Below, piece by piece: positions 33,411 through 42,470 of a stretch of DNA of 64,000 nt. Source of the stretch: SG8-40 sp963792855. Lineage in GTDB: Bacteria; Pseudomonadota; Gammaproteobacteria; Burkholderiales; Eutrophovitaceae. The stretch lies in the NCBI GenBank assembly GCA_963792855.1, contig CAWBXZ010000017.1, forward strand, positions 31,998-95,997. The letters are read 5' to 3'. Numbering within the stretch: the stretch's first letter is position 1; every line of letters begins with the position of its first letter. The notes below the pieces were generated by a model. That model was not told the DNA's origin. It ran no database searches and saw only the letters and a program-made list of their open reading frames with translations. A program made the translations under genes and the position numbers.

Positions 33411-34058
33411 TCACGCGTCCGCCTCCCGTTCCCCGGGAGATATGACCGCTTCGGGAAAGCAAAGTGCGCCATGAAACTTTACGCGCCCGTTTTCCAGTGA
33501 CACCTTGTCTTCGAGCAGCCAGCGCACCGCCGTCGGGTAAATGCGGTGTTCCTGCTCCAGCACGCGGGCCGCCAGCGTTTCTGCATCATCTTCGGGGTGC
33601 ACCGGGACGGCCGCCTGAATCACGATCGGTCCATGATCCAGCGCCGGGGTGACGAAATGGACGGTACAGCCGTGAAATCTGACGCCCTCGTCGAGTGCCT
33701 GCTGGTGAGTGTTTACTCCGGTGAAGGCTGGCAGCAGAGATGGATGGATATTGAGCATACGCCCCGCGAAGCGTGTTACGAATGTTTCCGTCAGTATGCG
33801 CATGAAACCGGCCAGCACCACCAGATCCGGAGAAAAAGACGCGACTTCCGTTGCCAGTGCTGCGTCGAAGCTGCTTCGATCGGCAAAGTCGCGATGGTTG
33901 ACGACGCGCGTTTCGACATGGTGCTGCCGGGCGTAGTCAAGACCGGCCGCAGACGGATTGTTGCTGACAACGCCCGCAATGGTTGCCGGCAATTTCGCCT
34001 CGAACAACGCGCGCATGTTGCTGCCGCGGCCGGATATGAGAACGACGATACGTTTCAT
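33411..34058 (-). CDS. purN: Phosphoribosylglycinamide formyltransferase
   Basis: A 215-residue GAR transformylase that adds the formyl group of 10-formyltetrahydrofolate in step three of purine synthesis. It begins KRIVVLISGRGSNMRAL, the phosphate-binding start. The catalytic Asn and His lie in LNIHPSLLPAF, and the aspartate is in TPALDHGP. It follows purM by 13 bases in the usual purM-purN operon. Confidence 0.97.
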   Translation of the reverse strand: MKRIVVLISGRGSNMRALFEAKLPATIAGVVSNNPSAAGLDYARQHHVETRVVNHRDFADRSSFDAALATEVASFSPDLVVLAGFMRILTETFVTRFAGRMLNIHPSLLPAFTGVNTHQQALDEGVRFHGCTVHFVTPALDHGPIVIQAAVPVHPEDDAETLAARVLEQEHRIYPTAVRWLLEDKVSLENGRVKFHGALCFPEAVISPGEREADA

Positions 34059-34071
34059 GTGTGGCGTCGCG

Positions 34072-35118
34072 TCAGACAACGACCGTCTGGGCCTCGCTGC
34101 CGATGCGCTCGCGCACGATGCCCAGGCGATGGACCGTTTCTCCCTGGGCAGCAAGCACCCCGGTGAGACGGTCGGCATCGTTTTCGGCACAGATGACGAC
34201 CATGCCAATGCCGCAATTGAATACGCGCAGCATCTCCTGCTGCGCGACCTTGCCATTGGCCTGCAGCCAGTCGAATATCGGGGGCCGAGGCCACGCATCG
34301 CGCTGCAGCTCCGCCACCACGTTGGCGGGCAGTACACGGGGCACGTTTTCCAGCAAACCACCGCCGGTGATATGGGCCAGCCCCTTGATGGTTGCTTCCG
34401 CCATCGCCGCGAGCACTGCCTTTACGTAGATTCGTGTCGGCTCGAGCAGTGTCTCCCCCAGCGTGCTGCTGCCAAAAGGGGCCTCGAGGCCGGCGCCGGA
34501 TCGCTCGACGATGCGTCTGATCAGCGAATAGCCGTTGGAGTGGGGGCCGCTGCTTGCCAGGCCGAGTACCACGTCACCCGGGCGGATCGACTGACCGTCG
34601 ATGATGGCCGACTTCTCGACCGCGCCAACCGCAAATCCGGCAAGGTCGTATTCGCCTTCTGCATACATGCCCGGCATTTCGGCCGTCTCGCCGCCAATGA
34701 GGGCGCATCCTGCAAGCTCGCAACCGCGCGCAATGCCGCCGACAACCCGGGTGGCCACATCCACGTCGAGTTTCCCGCAGGAGAAATAGTCGAGGAAGAA
34801 CAATGGCTCCGCGCCCTGTACGAGAATGTCGTTGACACTCATCGCCACCAGGTCGATCCCAATGGTGTCGTGCTGCCCGGTCAGTGACGCGAGCTTGAGC
34901 TTGGTGCCAACGCCGTCCGTGCCGGTGACCAGCACCGGCTGCCGATACCGGCCCGGGATTTCAAACAGGGCGCCGAAACCGCCGATGCCGGTTAACATGC
35001 CCTCTCTGGCAGTACGGCGAGCAAGCGATTTGATGTTTTCAACGAGTTGCTCACCGGCATCTATATCGACGCCGGCGTCACGGTAGGAAAGCGGTTTGTC
35101 CTTCGGGTCGGGTTTCAA
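34072..35118 (-). CDS. purM: Phosphoribosylformylglycinamidine cyclo-ligase
   Basis: A 348-residue AIR synthetase, step five of purine synthesis: it closes the imidazole ring using ATP. Family signatures are LSYRDAGVDIDAG at the N-terminus, GTDGVGTKLKLA, IGGETAEMPGMY and HITGGGLLENVPRVL. I chose the TTG at 35118 because it gives a normal N-terminus; a TTG at 35172 is also open but adds 18 unusual residues. No strong ribosome site decides this. It is divergent from hda and cotranscribed with purN. Confidence 0.95.
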   Translation of the reverse strand: MKPDPKDKPLSYRDAGVDIDAGEQLVENIKSLARRTAREGMLTGIGGFGALFEIPGRYRQPVLVTGTDGVGTKLKLASLTGQHDTIGIDLVAMSVNDILVQGAEPLFFLDYFSCGKLDVDVATRVVGGIARGCELAGCALIGGETAEMPGMYAEGEYDLAGFAVGAVEKSAIIDGQSIRPGDVVLGLASSGPHSNGYSLIRRIVERSGAGLEAPFGSSTLGETLLEPTRIYVKAVLAAMAEATIKGLAHITGGGLLENVPRVLPANVVAELQRDAWPRPPIFDWLQANGKVAQQEMLRVFNCGIGMVVICAENDADRLTGVLAAQGETVHRLGIVRERIGSEAQTVVV

Positions 35119-35363
35119 TCTGAGGTTGGATTCCAGGTTGAGTGGATGTTGGCTCCGGGATAGATTCGGCAACCCGGGTTCTATCGCGAGGCGGTGCTGT
35201 CAGAAACCTGCAGCGGCGGATACTGCTTCGGCGCCCGCGAATTCTACAAAAAAAATGAATAACATTCGCCCTGTTCCTTTTTTCCGCTTGACCGTTACGC
35301 CACGATCATGAACAACAATGCCGTCGAGCCCGGGTCTTTCCGATCAACCGAAGGAGGCGACTG

Positions 35364-36035
35364 ATGCGCCAACTCGCGCTATCGCTTGCGCCGCGGCCGT
35401 TGCCGAGACTCGGAAATTTTGTGCCCGGGCGCAACGCCGAGTTGCTCGCGATGCTGTCGGCGCTGGCTGCCGGCGACCGTTCCGAGCGGATGGTCTATAT
35501 CTGGGGCGGGCATGGTTGCGGCAAGACCCACTTGTTGCGGGCAATGTGCGCGGCTTTTTCCAGCCGAGGTGTCCCGGTCGCGATGCTCTCGGGTGTCGAA
35601 GAAGTGCCGGATTTCCGGCCGGCGGAGGTCGTTCTGGCAGATGACGTGGACCAACTGAGCGATGAGGGACAGGCGAGATTGTTCAATATCTACAACGCAC
35701 AGCGTGACGGCAGCGGCGTGCTGATTGCAGCCGGTGCGGTCCCCAGCGCCCGCCTTCCTCTGCGGGAGGATCTGAAAACCCGCCTTGGCTGGGGCCTCGT
35801 TTACGAAGTCCACGGCCTGTCAGACGAAGAAAAGATGGCGGCGATGACCGAACACGCGCATGCGCGCGGCATCAACCTGGGACGCGAGGTAATCGAGTAC
35901 CTTTTCAGGCGCCAGGCGCGCGACCTGCCAGCCTTGCTTGCGCTGCTCGAAGCCCTTGACCTTTACTCGCTGGAAAACAAGCGCGCCATCACCATACCGC
36001 TTGTGCGCGAGCTCCTGTCCGATTCTGGTGTATGA
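35364..36035 (+). CDS. hda: DnaA regulatory inactivator Hda
   Basis: A 223-residue AAA+ protein related to the DnaA ATPase domain. The N-terminal QLALSLAP is a clamp-binding motif that ties Hda to the DNA polymerase beta clamp. The Walker A is GGHGCGKTHLL and the Walker B region is VVLADDVDQL. Hda with the loaded clamp triggers ATP hydrolysis by DnaA after initiation, preventing re-replication. The Walker A has an unusual Cys (GCGKT), as often in Hda. The gene lies opposite purM and before the HAD phosphatase, a conserved betaproteobacterial order. Confidence 0.93.
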   Translation: MRQLALSLAPRPLPRLGNFVPGRNAELLAMLSALAAGDRSERMVYIWGGHGCGKTHLLRAMCAAFSSRGVPVAMLSGVEEVPDFRPAEVVLADDVDQLSDEGQARLFNIYNAQRDGSGVLIAAGAVPSARLPLREDLKTRLGWGLVYEVHGLSDEEKMAAMTEHAHARGINLGREVIEYLFRRQARDLPALLALLEALDLYSLENKRAITIPLVRELLSDSGV

Positions 36036-36250
36036 ATGTTTTTCGGATCGCCGGACACAGGCGTTGGTGTCGCCGCGTCACAGCATCGCAGCCGGCTTCG
36101 GTGCAGGCCAATTCGGCTATACTCGTTCGCACGCACTGTGCTCAAGTGATTGAACTCCATGACGTCATTCATGATTGACGCGAAAAGCCTTACGCCGCCG
36201 GGCCGGCATTGCGCCCGACGCAGCGCCTTCCTTTTGGCGGGGCTTGCAGC

Positions 36251-36907
36251 GTGAAACTGGCGTTATTCGATCTGGATAACACGCTGCTGTCGGGTGACAG
36301 CGATTTCGAGTGGGCGCAATTCCTCATCGACAAGAACGTTCTCGACCGCGAGGTGTACGAAGCGCGTAATCAGGAGTTCTATGAAGCCTACAAGGCGGGC
36401 ACCCTGGACATTCATGAATTTCTGGATTTTCAGCTCAAGCCGCTGTCGCGGCATCCACGCAGTCAGCTCGACGAGTGGCACGCCGAGTTCATGGAGGAAA
36501 GAATCCTGCCGATGATTTCAACCAAGGCGCGCGATCTTGTCTCCAGTCATGAGGAAGATGCGCGGGTGATCGTTACCGCGACGAACAGCTTTGTGACGTG
36601 GCCGATTGCCCGTGAATTCGGCATCGAAAACCTCATAGCGACCGAGCCCGAGGAGATCGATGGCGAGTTCACCGGCCGTGTGCACGGCACCCCCGCGTTT
36701 CGCGACGGTAAAGTGGAGCGCCTGAAGGAGTGGTTCAAGGAACATGATCTTGAATGGGGCGCGTTCGCCGAAACCTGGTTCTACAGCGATTCGCTCAACG
36801 ATCTGCCGTTGCTCGGCATCGTCAGTCATCCGGTTGCGGTTGACCCGGACGAGACGCTGAAAGAACATGCGCTGGAGCAAGGCTGGCAAGTCATCAGCCT
36901 GCGTTGA
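36251..36907 (+). CDS. HAD-IB family hydrolase (SerB-like)
   Basis: A 218-residue HAD phosphatase. Motif I is LFDLDNTLLSGDSD with the nucleophilic Asp, motif II is VTATNSF, and motif III with the Mg ligand is YSDSLNDLPLL. The cap type and length match the HAD-IB group (phosphoserine phosphatase-like). Its substrate is unknown. I chose the GTG at 36251, which starts the domain, over the ATG at 36209. Location between hda and pcnB is conserved in betaproteobacteria. Confidence 0.85.
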   Translation: MKLALFDLDNTLLSGDSDFEWAQFLIDKNVLDREVYEARNQEFYEAYKAGTLDIHEFLDFQLKPLSRHPRSQLDEWHAEFMEERILPMISTKARDLVSSHEEDARVIVTATNSFVTWPIAREFGIENLIATEPEEIDGEFTGRVHGTPAFRDGKVERLKEWFKEHDLEWGAFAETWFYSDSLNDLPLLGIVSHPVAVDPDETLKEHALEQGWQVISLR

Positions 36908-37915
36908 TTGACTTCGGACCACCCTCCCGGTCGGCTCGGTTTGGATTTGACGCGCAAGTTCGTTTTCTTCGTTGCGCTGGCACTTTTGTCGCTGCTCGCG
37001 GGGCTTGCAACAGGCAGCGTCACGCTCGGCACTGATGAACTTCTCGCCGCGCTGCGCAACGACGAAGGGATCGCCTCGGAAATTGTCTGGCAGTTGCGCG
37101 CGCCGCGCGTGTTTGCCGCATTTGTGACCGGCGCGCTGCTTTCCGTTGCCGGTTGTTTCTTGCAGACGCTGTTGCGAAATCCGCTTGCCGACCCCTACAT
37201 TTTTGGCGTTTCCAGCGGAGCGGCTGCCGGTGTGCTGGCGGCGATGTTGCTCGGCCTGGGCACGGATGCCGGCTATGCGCTCGGCTTCGCGGGCGCTGCG
37301 CTGGTGGTGGTGCTGGTCGCCTTGCTGTCTTACCGCGTTGCCGACTGGAATCCATATCGCTTGCTGCTCACCGGTGTGATGGTTGCGGCCGGGCTGAATG
37401 CGCTGATCAGCCTTGCTCTCGTGCTCGCGCCGTCGGTTGCCGTCAAGGGCATGCTGTTTTGGCTGATGGGCGATCTCACGCATGCGCGCCCCTCTCCGGG
37501 ACCTGTTGTTCTGCTGTGTGTGCTCGTTGCCTTGTCGGTAGCGCTTGGAACAGCGCTGAACGCTTTGTCACTGGGGCGGCTGAAAGCCGCCAGTCTGGGT
37601 GTGGCCACCCGGTCACTCGAATACACGCTTTATCTTGGGGCGGCGGCAGCGACGGCGGCCGCAGTGCTGACCGCCGGGACGATCGGATTTGTCGGGCTCG
37701 TCGTGCCCCATCTCGTGAGGTTGTCTGGCGTGCACGATCATCGCTTGCTTGTGCCTTTTTCGGCATTGCTCGGCGGCAGCCTGGTGGTCGTGGCGGACAC
37801 GGTTGCGCGCAGTGCCTGGGCGCCTGTGCAATTGCCCGTCGGCATCCTGACGGCGCTTGTCGGGGCGCCGGTTTTGCTGCTGTTGCTTGGAAGGCAGACC
37901 GATGCTGCGCGCTGA
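36908..37915 (+). CDS. BtuC/FecCD-type ABC importer permease
   Basis: A 335-residue membrane protein with about nine or ten helices. LATGSVTLGTDELLAAL, WQLRAPRVFAAFVTGALLSVAG, LLRNPLADPYIFGVSSGAA and GFVGLVVPHLVR are all hallmarks of the FecCD/BtuC family that imports cobalamin, haem or ferric siderophores. The start is uncertain: a TTG directly follows the HAD stop, and a TTG at 36941 is another option. The ATPase gene overlaps its end by 14 bases. No binding protein is encoded here, so the substrate cannot be decided; cobalamin and siderophore are both possible. Confidence 0.85.
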   Translation: MTSDHPPGRLGLDLTRKFVFFVALALLSLLAGLATGSVTLGTDELLAALRNDEGIASEIVWQLRAPRVFAAFVTGALLSVAGCFLQTLLRNPLADPYIFGVSSGAAAGVLAAMLLGLGTDAGYALGFAGAALVVVLVALLSYRVADWNPYRLLLTGVMVAAGLNALISLALVLAPSVAVKGMLFWLMGDLTHARPSPGPVVLLCVLVALSVALGTALNALSLGRLKAASLGVATRSLEYTLYLGAAAATAAAVLTAGTIGFVGLVVPHLVRLSGVHDHRLLVPFSALLGGSLVVVADTVARSAWAPVQLPVGILTALVGAPVLLLLLGRQTDAAR

Positions 37916-38687
37916 GTCACTGCAAGTGCGTATTGCCGACCGGGTCCTCGTCAGCAACCTGAATCTGGTCATCGGACGGGGTGAATGCTGGGGGGTGCTT
38001 GGTCGAAACGGTGCTGGCAAATCGACGTTGTTGCACGTTCTTGCCGGGCTGCGGCGGCCTGACGGGGGGCGCGTGCTGTTCGATGAAGAGCCGGTCGACA
38101 GGATGTCACGCCGCAAGGTCGCGCGGCATTTGGGCATTCTTCTGCAGGAGGAAACGCGCGACTACTGGGGTAGCGCTCGCGATTACGCAATGCTTGGCCG
38201 TTATCCCCACCAGCGTGGCGTCTTCGGCCCTGCGCCTGCGGATCGCGATGTCGTCGATCGGGCGCTTGCCGGAATGGATCTGGAAGCAATTGCCGGCCGC
38301 GCCTATCGATCGCTGTCCGGCGGCGAGCGCCAGCGGGCCCGCCTGGCCGCATTGCTGGCGCAAGATCCGGACTGTTACCTCAGCGATGAACCGCTGCAAC
38401 AGCTCGATCTGCCGCACCAGGTTGCTTTTCTCGACTGGCTCGCTCGAGAGTCGCGCCGTCGGCGCAGCGCCAGCCTGATGGTGTTGCACGACCTGGTCTT
38501 TGCCAGCCGTTATTGCGACCATCTGCTGCTCTTGTTCGGAGACGGGCGGTGCGCTCAGGGCAGCCGCGACGAAATGATGACAGAAGAAAATCTGCGCGCA
38601 CTTTACGGATTTCCTCTCGAAGTGCGCACCATGGGCGGCGAGCAGATTTTTCTGCCGGCGAGATCGAACAGTGCAGCGCAGTTATAA
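37902..38687 (+). CDS. BtuD/FecE-type ABC importer ATPase
   Basis: A 261-residue ATP-binding protein. Walker A is GRNGAGKSTLL, the signature is SLSGGERQRARLAALLAQ and the switch histidine is in VLHDLVF. The Walker B aspartate-glutamate pair is in DCYLSDEPLQQLDLP. It pairs with the BtuC-like permease whose end it overlaps. The ATG at 37902 starts the domain; upstream in-frame residues are a shadow of the permease. It is followed by pcnB after 61 bases. Confidence 0.88.
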   Translation: MLRAESLQVRIADRVLVSNLNLVIGRGECWGVLGRNGAGKSTLLHVLAGLRRPDGGRVLFDEEPVDRMSRRKVARHLGILLQEETRDYWGSARDYAMLGRYPHQRGVFGPAPADRDVVDRALAGMDLEAIAGRAYRSLSGGERQRARLAALLAQDPDCYLSDEPLQQLDLPHQVAFLDWLARESRRRRSASLMVLHDLVFASRYCDHLLLLFGDGRCAQGSRDEMMTEENLRALYGFPLEVRTMGGEQIFLPARSNSAAQL

Positions 38688-38748
38688 TCCGCCCCTTTTG
38701 ACGGAACGGCCTGAATTGTTCGATGAGTGCGTTTGGGTGACGAGATAA

Positions 38749-40104
38749 ATGATTCGTAAGTTGTTGTTGCGCCTTGTCAATGGCCCGTCACGCCCGGCGG
38801 CGCCGCGCGTGGTGCCGCACTCCCGGCACGGCGTGTCGCGCAATGGCATCAGCGCTTGTGCGCGCCGCGTGACCTCGACATTGCAGGAGGAAGGGTTCGA
38901 GGCCTATGTGGTTGGCGGCGCGGTGCGCGATCTGCTGCTTGGCCGTGATCCCAAGGACTTCGATGTTGCGACCAACGCAACGCCCGAGCGCGTGCGCGCG
39001 CTGTTTCGCCGCTCGCGCATCATCGGCAAGCGTTTCCAGCTGGTGCACGTGTTGTGCGGCCGTGATGTGGTCGAAGTGTCCACATTTCGTGGCAAGCACG
39101 CGGGCGACGACGGCGATCGCGGGCACACCGACGAGCATGGCCGCATTCTGCGCGACAATGTCTTCGGCACGCGTGAAGAAGATGCCGTGCGGCGCGACTT
39201 CACGGTCAACGCGCTTTTTTACGACCCGACGAGCGAAGAGATCATCGACTACTGCGGCGGACTGGCTGACCTCAAGAGCCGCAAACTGCGCATGATAGGT
39301 GACCCGGCGGCGCGCTATCGCGAAGATCCCGTGCGCATGCTCAGAGCGGTTCGCCTCGGCGCGAAACTGGGCCTGGAAATCGAGCCCGGCACGCGCGCGC
39401 CGATCCGCAAACTGGCCTTTCTTCTCGAAAGCGTACCGCCGTCGCGTTTGTTCGAGGAAATGCTCAAACTGTTGCTGTCGGGCGGATCCGTGCAGTGCAT
39501 CAAGCAGTTGCGAGAGCAGGGCCTGCATCATGGCATGTTGCCCATGCTCGACGTCATTCTCGAACAACCGCTTGGCGAGCGCTTCGTGATGCTTGCCCTG
39601 CAGCGCACTGACGAGCGCGTGCGCGACGACAAGCCAGTGTCGCCCGGGTTCCTGTTCGCGGCACTGCTCTGGCACGAAGTGCTGGCAGCGTGGCGCGCGG
39701 GCGAGGAATCGGGCAAGAGCACGATGCTTGCACTGTTTGAGGCCATCGACCGGGTAATAGAGGATCAATCCGGAAATCTCTCCATACCTCGGCGTTTCAC
39801 TACGGACATGCGAGAGATCTGGGTACTGCAGGCACGCCTGCTCAATCGTTCCGGCAGGCGGCCATTCGCGCTGCTGGCCAATCCGCGCTTTCGCGCCGCC
39901 TATGACTTCCTGTTGTTACGTTGTGAGAGCGGCGAACTGGACACGGAGATCGGTCAGTGGTGGGAGCGGTTCCAGGACGCCGGCGAGGACGAACGAAAGA
40001 GCATGCTCGTTGCCGGTTCTGGCGGGGGCCGCCGGCGTCGCCGGCGTAAACCGGGCAAGCCGCGCGCCGATGCCGATGCCGATGCCGGGCAGGAAGAAAG
40101 CTGA
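38749..40104 (+). CDS. pcnB: Poly(A) polymerase I
   Basis: A 451-residue nucleotidyltransferase that adds poly(A) tails to RNA 3' ends and promotes decay. The catalytic signature is VVGGAVRDLLLGRDPKDFD, followed by RRDFTVNALFYD and RYREDPVRMLRAVR. The extra N-terminal segment and arginine-rich C-terminus (RRRRRRKPGK) separate it from CCA-adding enzymes. The C-terminus contains a short hexanucleotide repeat (GCCGAT three times) giving DADADA. A perfect -10 box TATAAT lies at 38683-38688 without a good -35. Its stop overlaps the folK start as TGATG. Confidence 0.94.
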   Translation: MIRKLLLRLVNGPSRPAAPRVVPHSRHGVSRNGISACARRVTSTLQEEGFEAYVVGGAVRDLLLGRDPKDFDVATNATPERVRALFRRSRIIGKRFQLVHVLCGRDVVEVSTFRGKHAGDDGDRGHTDEHGRILRDNVFGTREEDAVRRDFTVNALFYDPTSEEIIDYCGGLADLKSRKLRMIGDPAARYREDPVRMLRAVRLGAKLGLEIEPGTRAPIRKLAFLLESVPPSRLFEEMLKLLLSGGSVQCIKQLREQGLHHGMLPMLDVILEQPLGERFVMLALQRTDERVRDDKPVSPGFLFAALLWHEVLAAWRAGEESGKSTMLALFEAIDRVIEDQSGNLSIPRRFTTDMREIWVLQARLLNRSGRRPFALLANPRFRAAYDFLLLRCESGELDTEIGQWWERFQDAGEDERKSMLVAGSGGGRRRRRRKPGKPRADADADAGQEES

Positions 40105-40631
40105 TGCGGCAAGATGCGGCGGAGCGCGCATTTATCGGTGTCGGTGCCAATCTTGGCAATCCGGAAGACAGTGTGCGACGTGCCATTGCCGCGATAGCGG
40201 CCATTCCCGGGACGAGACTGATGTTGTCATCGTCTCTTTACCGGACGGCGCCGGTCGGCTATCTCGATCAACCCGATTTCGTAAATGCCGTTGCTCAAGT
40301 CGAAACGCATCTGGATCCCGTTGCATTGCTCGACCAGCTGCTTCTGATCGAAGCGCAATTTGGCCGTGAGCGCAGCGCACGCAACGCACCGCGCACGCTG
40401 GACCTCGATCTCTTGCTGCACGGGAATCGGCAGTTGAATTCGCCGCGACTGACGCTGCCGCATCCGCGTATGGCCGAACGCGCCTTCGTGCTGGTGCCGC
40501 TTGCGGAAATAGCGCCCGATGCGGCGGTTGGCGCCCTGGGAACCGCGACGCAATTACTGCGCGGTATTTCCAGCAGTGGCGTGACGATTCTGCACGAGGC
40601 AGGCGACCTGCTGCCGTCCGCTGCCACCTGA
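40104..40631 (+). CDS. folK: 2-amino-4-hydroxy-6-hydroxymethyldihydropteridine pyrophosphokinase
   Basis: A 175-residue HPPK that transfers pyrophosphate from ATP to the pterin in folate synthesis. Signatures are FIGVGANLGNPEDSV, SSLYRTAPVGYLDQPDFVNAV and RNAPRTLDLDLLL with the metal-binding aspartates. LPHPRMAERAFVLVPL closes the domain. It overlaps pcnB by one base and precedes a deoxynucleoside kinase, a conserved order. Confidence 0.96.
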   Translation: MRQDAAERAFIGVGANLGNPEDSVRRAIAAIAAIPGTRLMLSSSLYRTAPVGYLDQPDFVNAVAQVETHLDPVALLDQLLLIEAQFGRERSARNAPRTLDLDLLLHGNRQLNSPRLTLPHPRMAERAFVLVPLAEIAPDAAVGALGTATQLLRGISSSGVTILHEAGDLLPSAAT

Positions 40632-40647
40632 TCCGGTCCCGTAATCC

Positions 40648-41292
40648 GTGACTCTGCCCGAACATTACCGTTACGTCGTTGTCGAGGGGCCGATTGGCGC
40701 CGGCAAGACCAGTCTGGCACGGCGCCTCGCGCAGCACCTCGGTGGTGAATTGTTGCTGGAGGCGCCGGACGAAAACCCGTTCCTCCCGAAGTTTTACGAA
40801 GAACCTGCGCGCCACGCACTGGCAACACAGTTGTTTTTCCTGTTCCAGCGTATCCAGCAGTTGCGCGACATGAAGCAGATCGACCTGTTTGGCGGCGTCA
40901 CCGTTTCGGATTTTCTGTTCGACAAAGACGCGCTGTTCGCGCGTCTCAATCTCGCTGACGAGGAATTGCATCTGTACCAGCAGATCTACGGTCAGCTCGC
41001 ACCGCAGGCGCCGACGCCCGACCTGGTTATCTATCTCCAGGCATCTCAGGAACGTCTTGTGGAACGAGTCAAGCGCCGCGACAAGAGTTACGAGCGCAGC
41101 ATCGACGAGCGCTATCTGAGCCGTCTTGCTGATGAGTACCGGCGTTTCTTTTATCAGTTTGACGCCGCACCGCTGCTGATCGTCAACAGTGACAAATTGA
41201 ACTTTGTTGATGAACAGGCCGATTTTGATTTATTGTTGCGGCGCATCAGCGAAATGAAAGGGCCGCGGGCATTTTTCAGCAAGGGTGATTAG
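40648..41292 (+). CDS. Deoxynucleoside kinase
   Basis: A 214-residue deoxynucleoside kinase of the dCK/dGK family. The P-loop is EGPIGAGKTSLARRL, the DRS-like region lies around SDFLFDKDALF, and the LID motif with arginines is VKRRDKSYERSI. It phosphorylates purine or pyrimidine deoxynucleosides for salvage. The start is GTG at 40648 with a weak ribosome site. It lies between folK and panB, a common betaproteobacterial arrangement. Confidence 0.88.
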   Translation: MTLPEHYRYVVVEGPIGAGKTSLARRLAQHLGGELLLEAPDENPFLPKFYEEPARHALATQLFFLFQRIQQLRDMKQIDLFGGVTVSDFLFDKDALFARLNLADEELHLYQQIYGQLAPQAPTPDLVIYLQASQERLVERVKRRDKSYERSIDERYLSRLADEYRRFFYQFDAAPLLIVNSDKLNFVDEQADFDLLLRRISEMKGPRAFFSKGD

Positions 41293-41558
41293 TACCCGAT
41301 TGGCATTGCGGTGCATGGTTGCAAGCGTATTCCCAACACAAGGCGTAAGCTTTCTGCGCGAGGTGGCAAACGTGTACACAATGCGTCCTGCTTTAGTGCG
41401 GTGCGTTTGTTTGAAAGCCGCAGGGTTTTTGGCAAGGCCAGGCTTTATTTATCCCGGCTTTGTTTGAGACGGCGCAATGTTGCGGTTGAATACCGCAAGC
41501 GCGGATTGGCGCGAATTGAACCATCGCGCCGCCTTTATCTGATTTCAGGATTCCGGAC

Positions 41559-42353
41559 ATGGCAAAAGTCACGACAAGCACGTTACAGAAAATGCGGCAG
41601 GAAGGTGATGCGATCACGATGCTCACCTGCACCGATTCGAGTTTTGCCGCGCTTCTCGACGCAGCCGGCGTCGATATTTTTCTCATTGGCGATTCGCTGG
41701 GCATGGTGGTGCAGGGTCATGATTCGACCCTGCCGGTAACGCTCGAGGACATGATTTATCACACGCGATGCGTGGCGAGTACGACGCAGCGCGCGTTGGT
41801 GCTTGGCGACCTTACCTTTGGAAGCTATCAGCAAAGTCCGCAGCAGGCATTTGCCAGTGCTGCGCGGTTGATGAGCGCAGGCGCGCACATGGTCAAACTC
41901 GAGGGCGGCGAGATCATGGCAGATACCGTTGAGTTTCTGGTGAGCCGGGGTATTCCCGTTTGCGGTCACATCGGACTGACGCCGCAGTCGGTTCATGCGC
42001 TGGGCGGGTTCAAGGTGCAGGGCAAGACCGATGACACGGCGCGTGACCTCGTCAAGGCAGGCAAGGCACTGCAGAACGCAGGTGCCAGCCTGATCGTGGT
42101 GGAGCTCGTCCCGGCGGATGTGGGCCGCAAGGTCACGGATGCGCTCGACATTCCGACGATCGGAATCGGCGCCGGCCCGCACTGCAGTGGCCAGATCCTC
42201 AATCTCTACGACATGCTGGATATCTATCAGGGCCGCAAGCCGCGTTTCGTCAAGAATTTCATGCAAGGGGCCGATTCGATCGCGACGGCTGTGGGAAACT
42301 ACGTCAAGGAAGTCAAGGCAGGAACCTTTCCGGCGCAAGAGCACTGTTTCTGA
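41559..42353 (+). CDS. panB: 3-methyl-2-oxobutanoate hydroxymethyltransferase
   Basis: A 264-residue enzyme that adds a hydroxymethyl group from methylenetetrahydrofolate to ketoisovalerate, the first step of pantothenate synthesis. Signatures are MLTCTDSSFAALLDAAGVD, LIGDSLGMVVQGHDSTLPVT, the metal site, VKLEGGE and HIGLTPQSVH, and GIGAGPHCSGQ. It is followed by panC after 117 bases. The 266-base gap upstream shows no gene. Confidence 0.97.
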   Translation: MAKVTTSTLQKMRQEGDAITMLTCTDSSFAALLDAAGVDIFLIGDSLGMVVQGHDSTLPVTLEDMIYHTRCVASTTQRALVLGDLTFGSYQQSPQQAFASAARLMSAGAHMVKLEGGEIMADTVEFLVSRGIPVCGHIGLTPQSVHALGGFKVQGKTDDTARDLVKAGKALQNAGASLIVVELVPADVGRKVTDALDIPTIGIGAGPHCSGQILNLYDMLDIYQGRKPRFVKNFMQGADSIATAVGNYVKEVKAGTFPAQEHCF

Positions 42354-42470
42354 ACATGGACGGATCGCTGGATCCACTGCCGGGCTGGCACGAGAAAATG
42401 CGCCAATAGCCCTTCGCTGTGACCATGCACCTTGCGACTATCGCCACGAGATGTTTTACAAAAAAACAAA

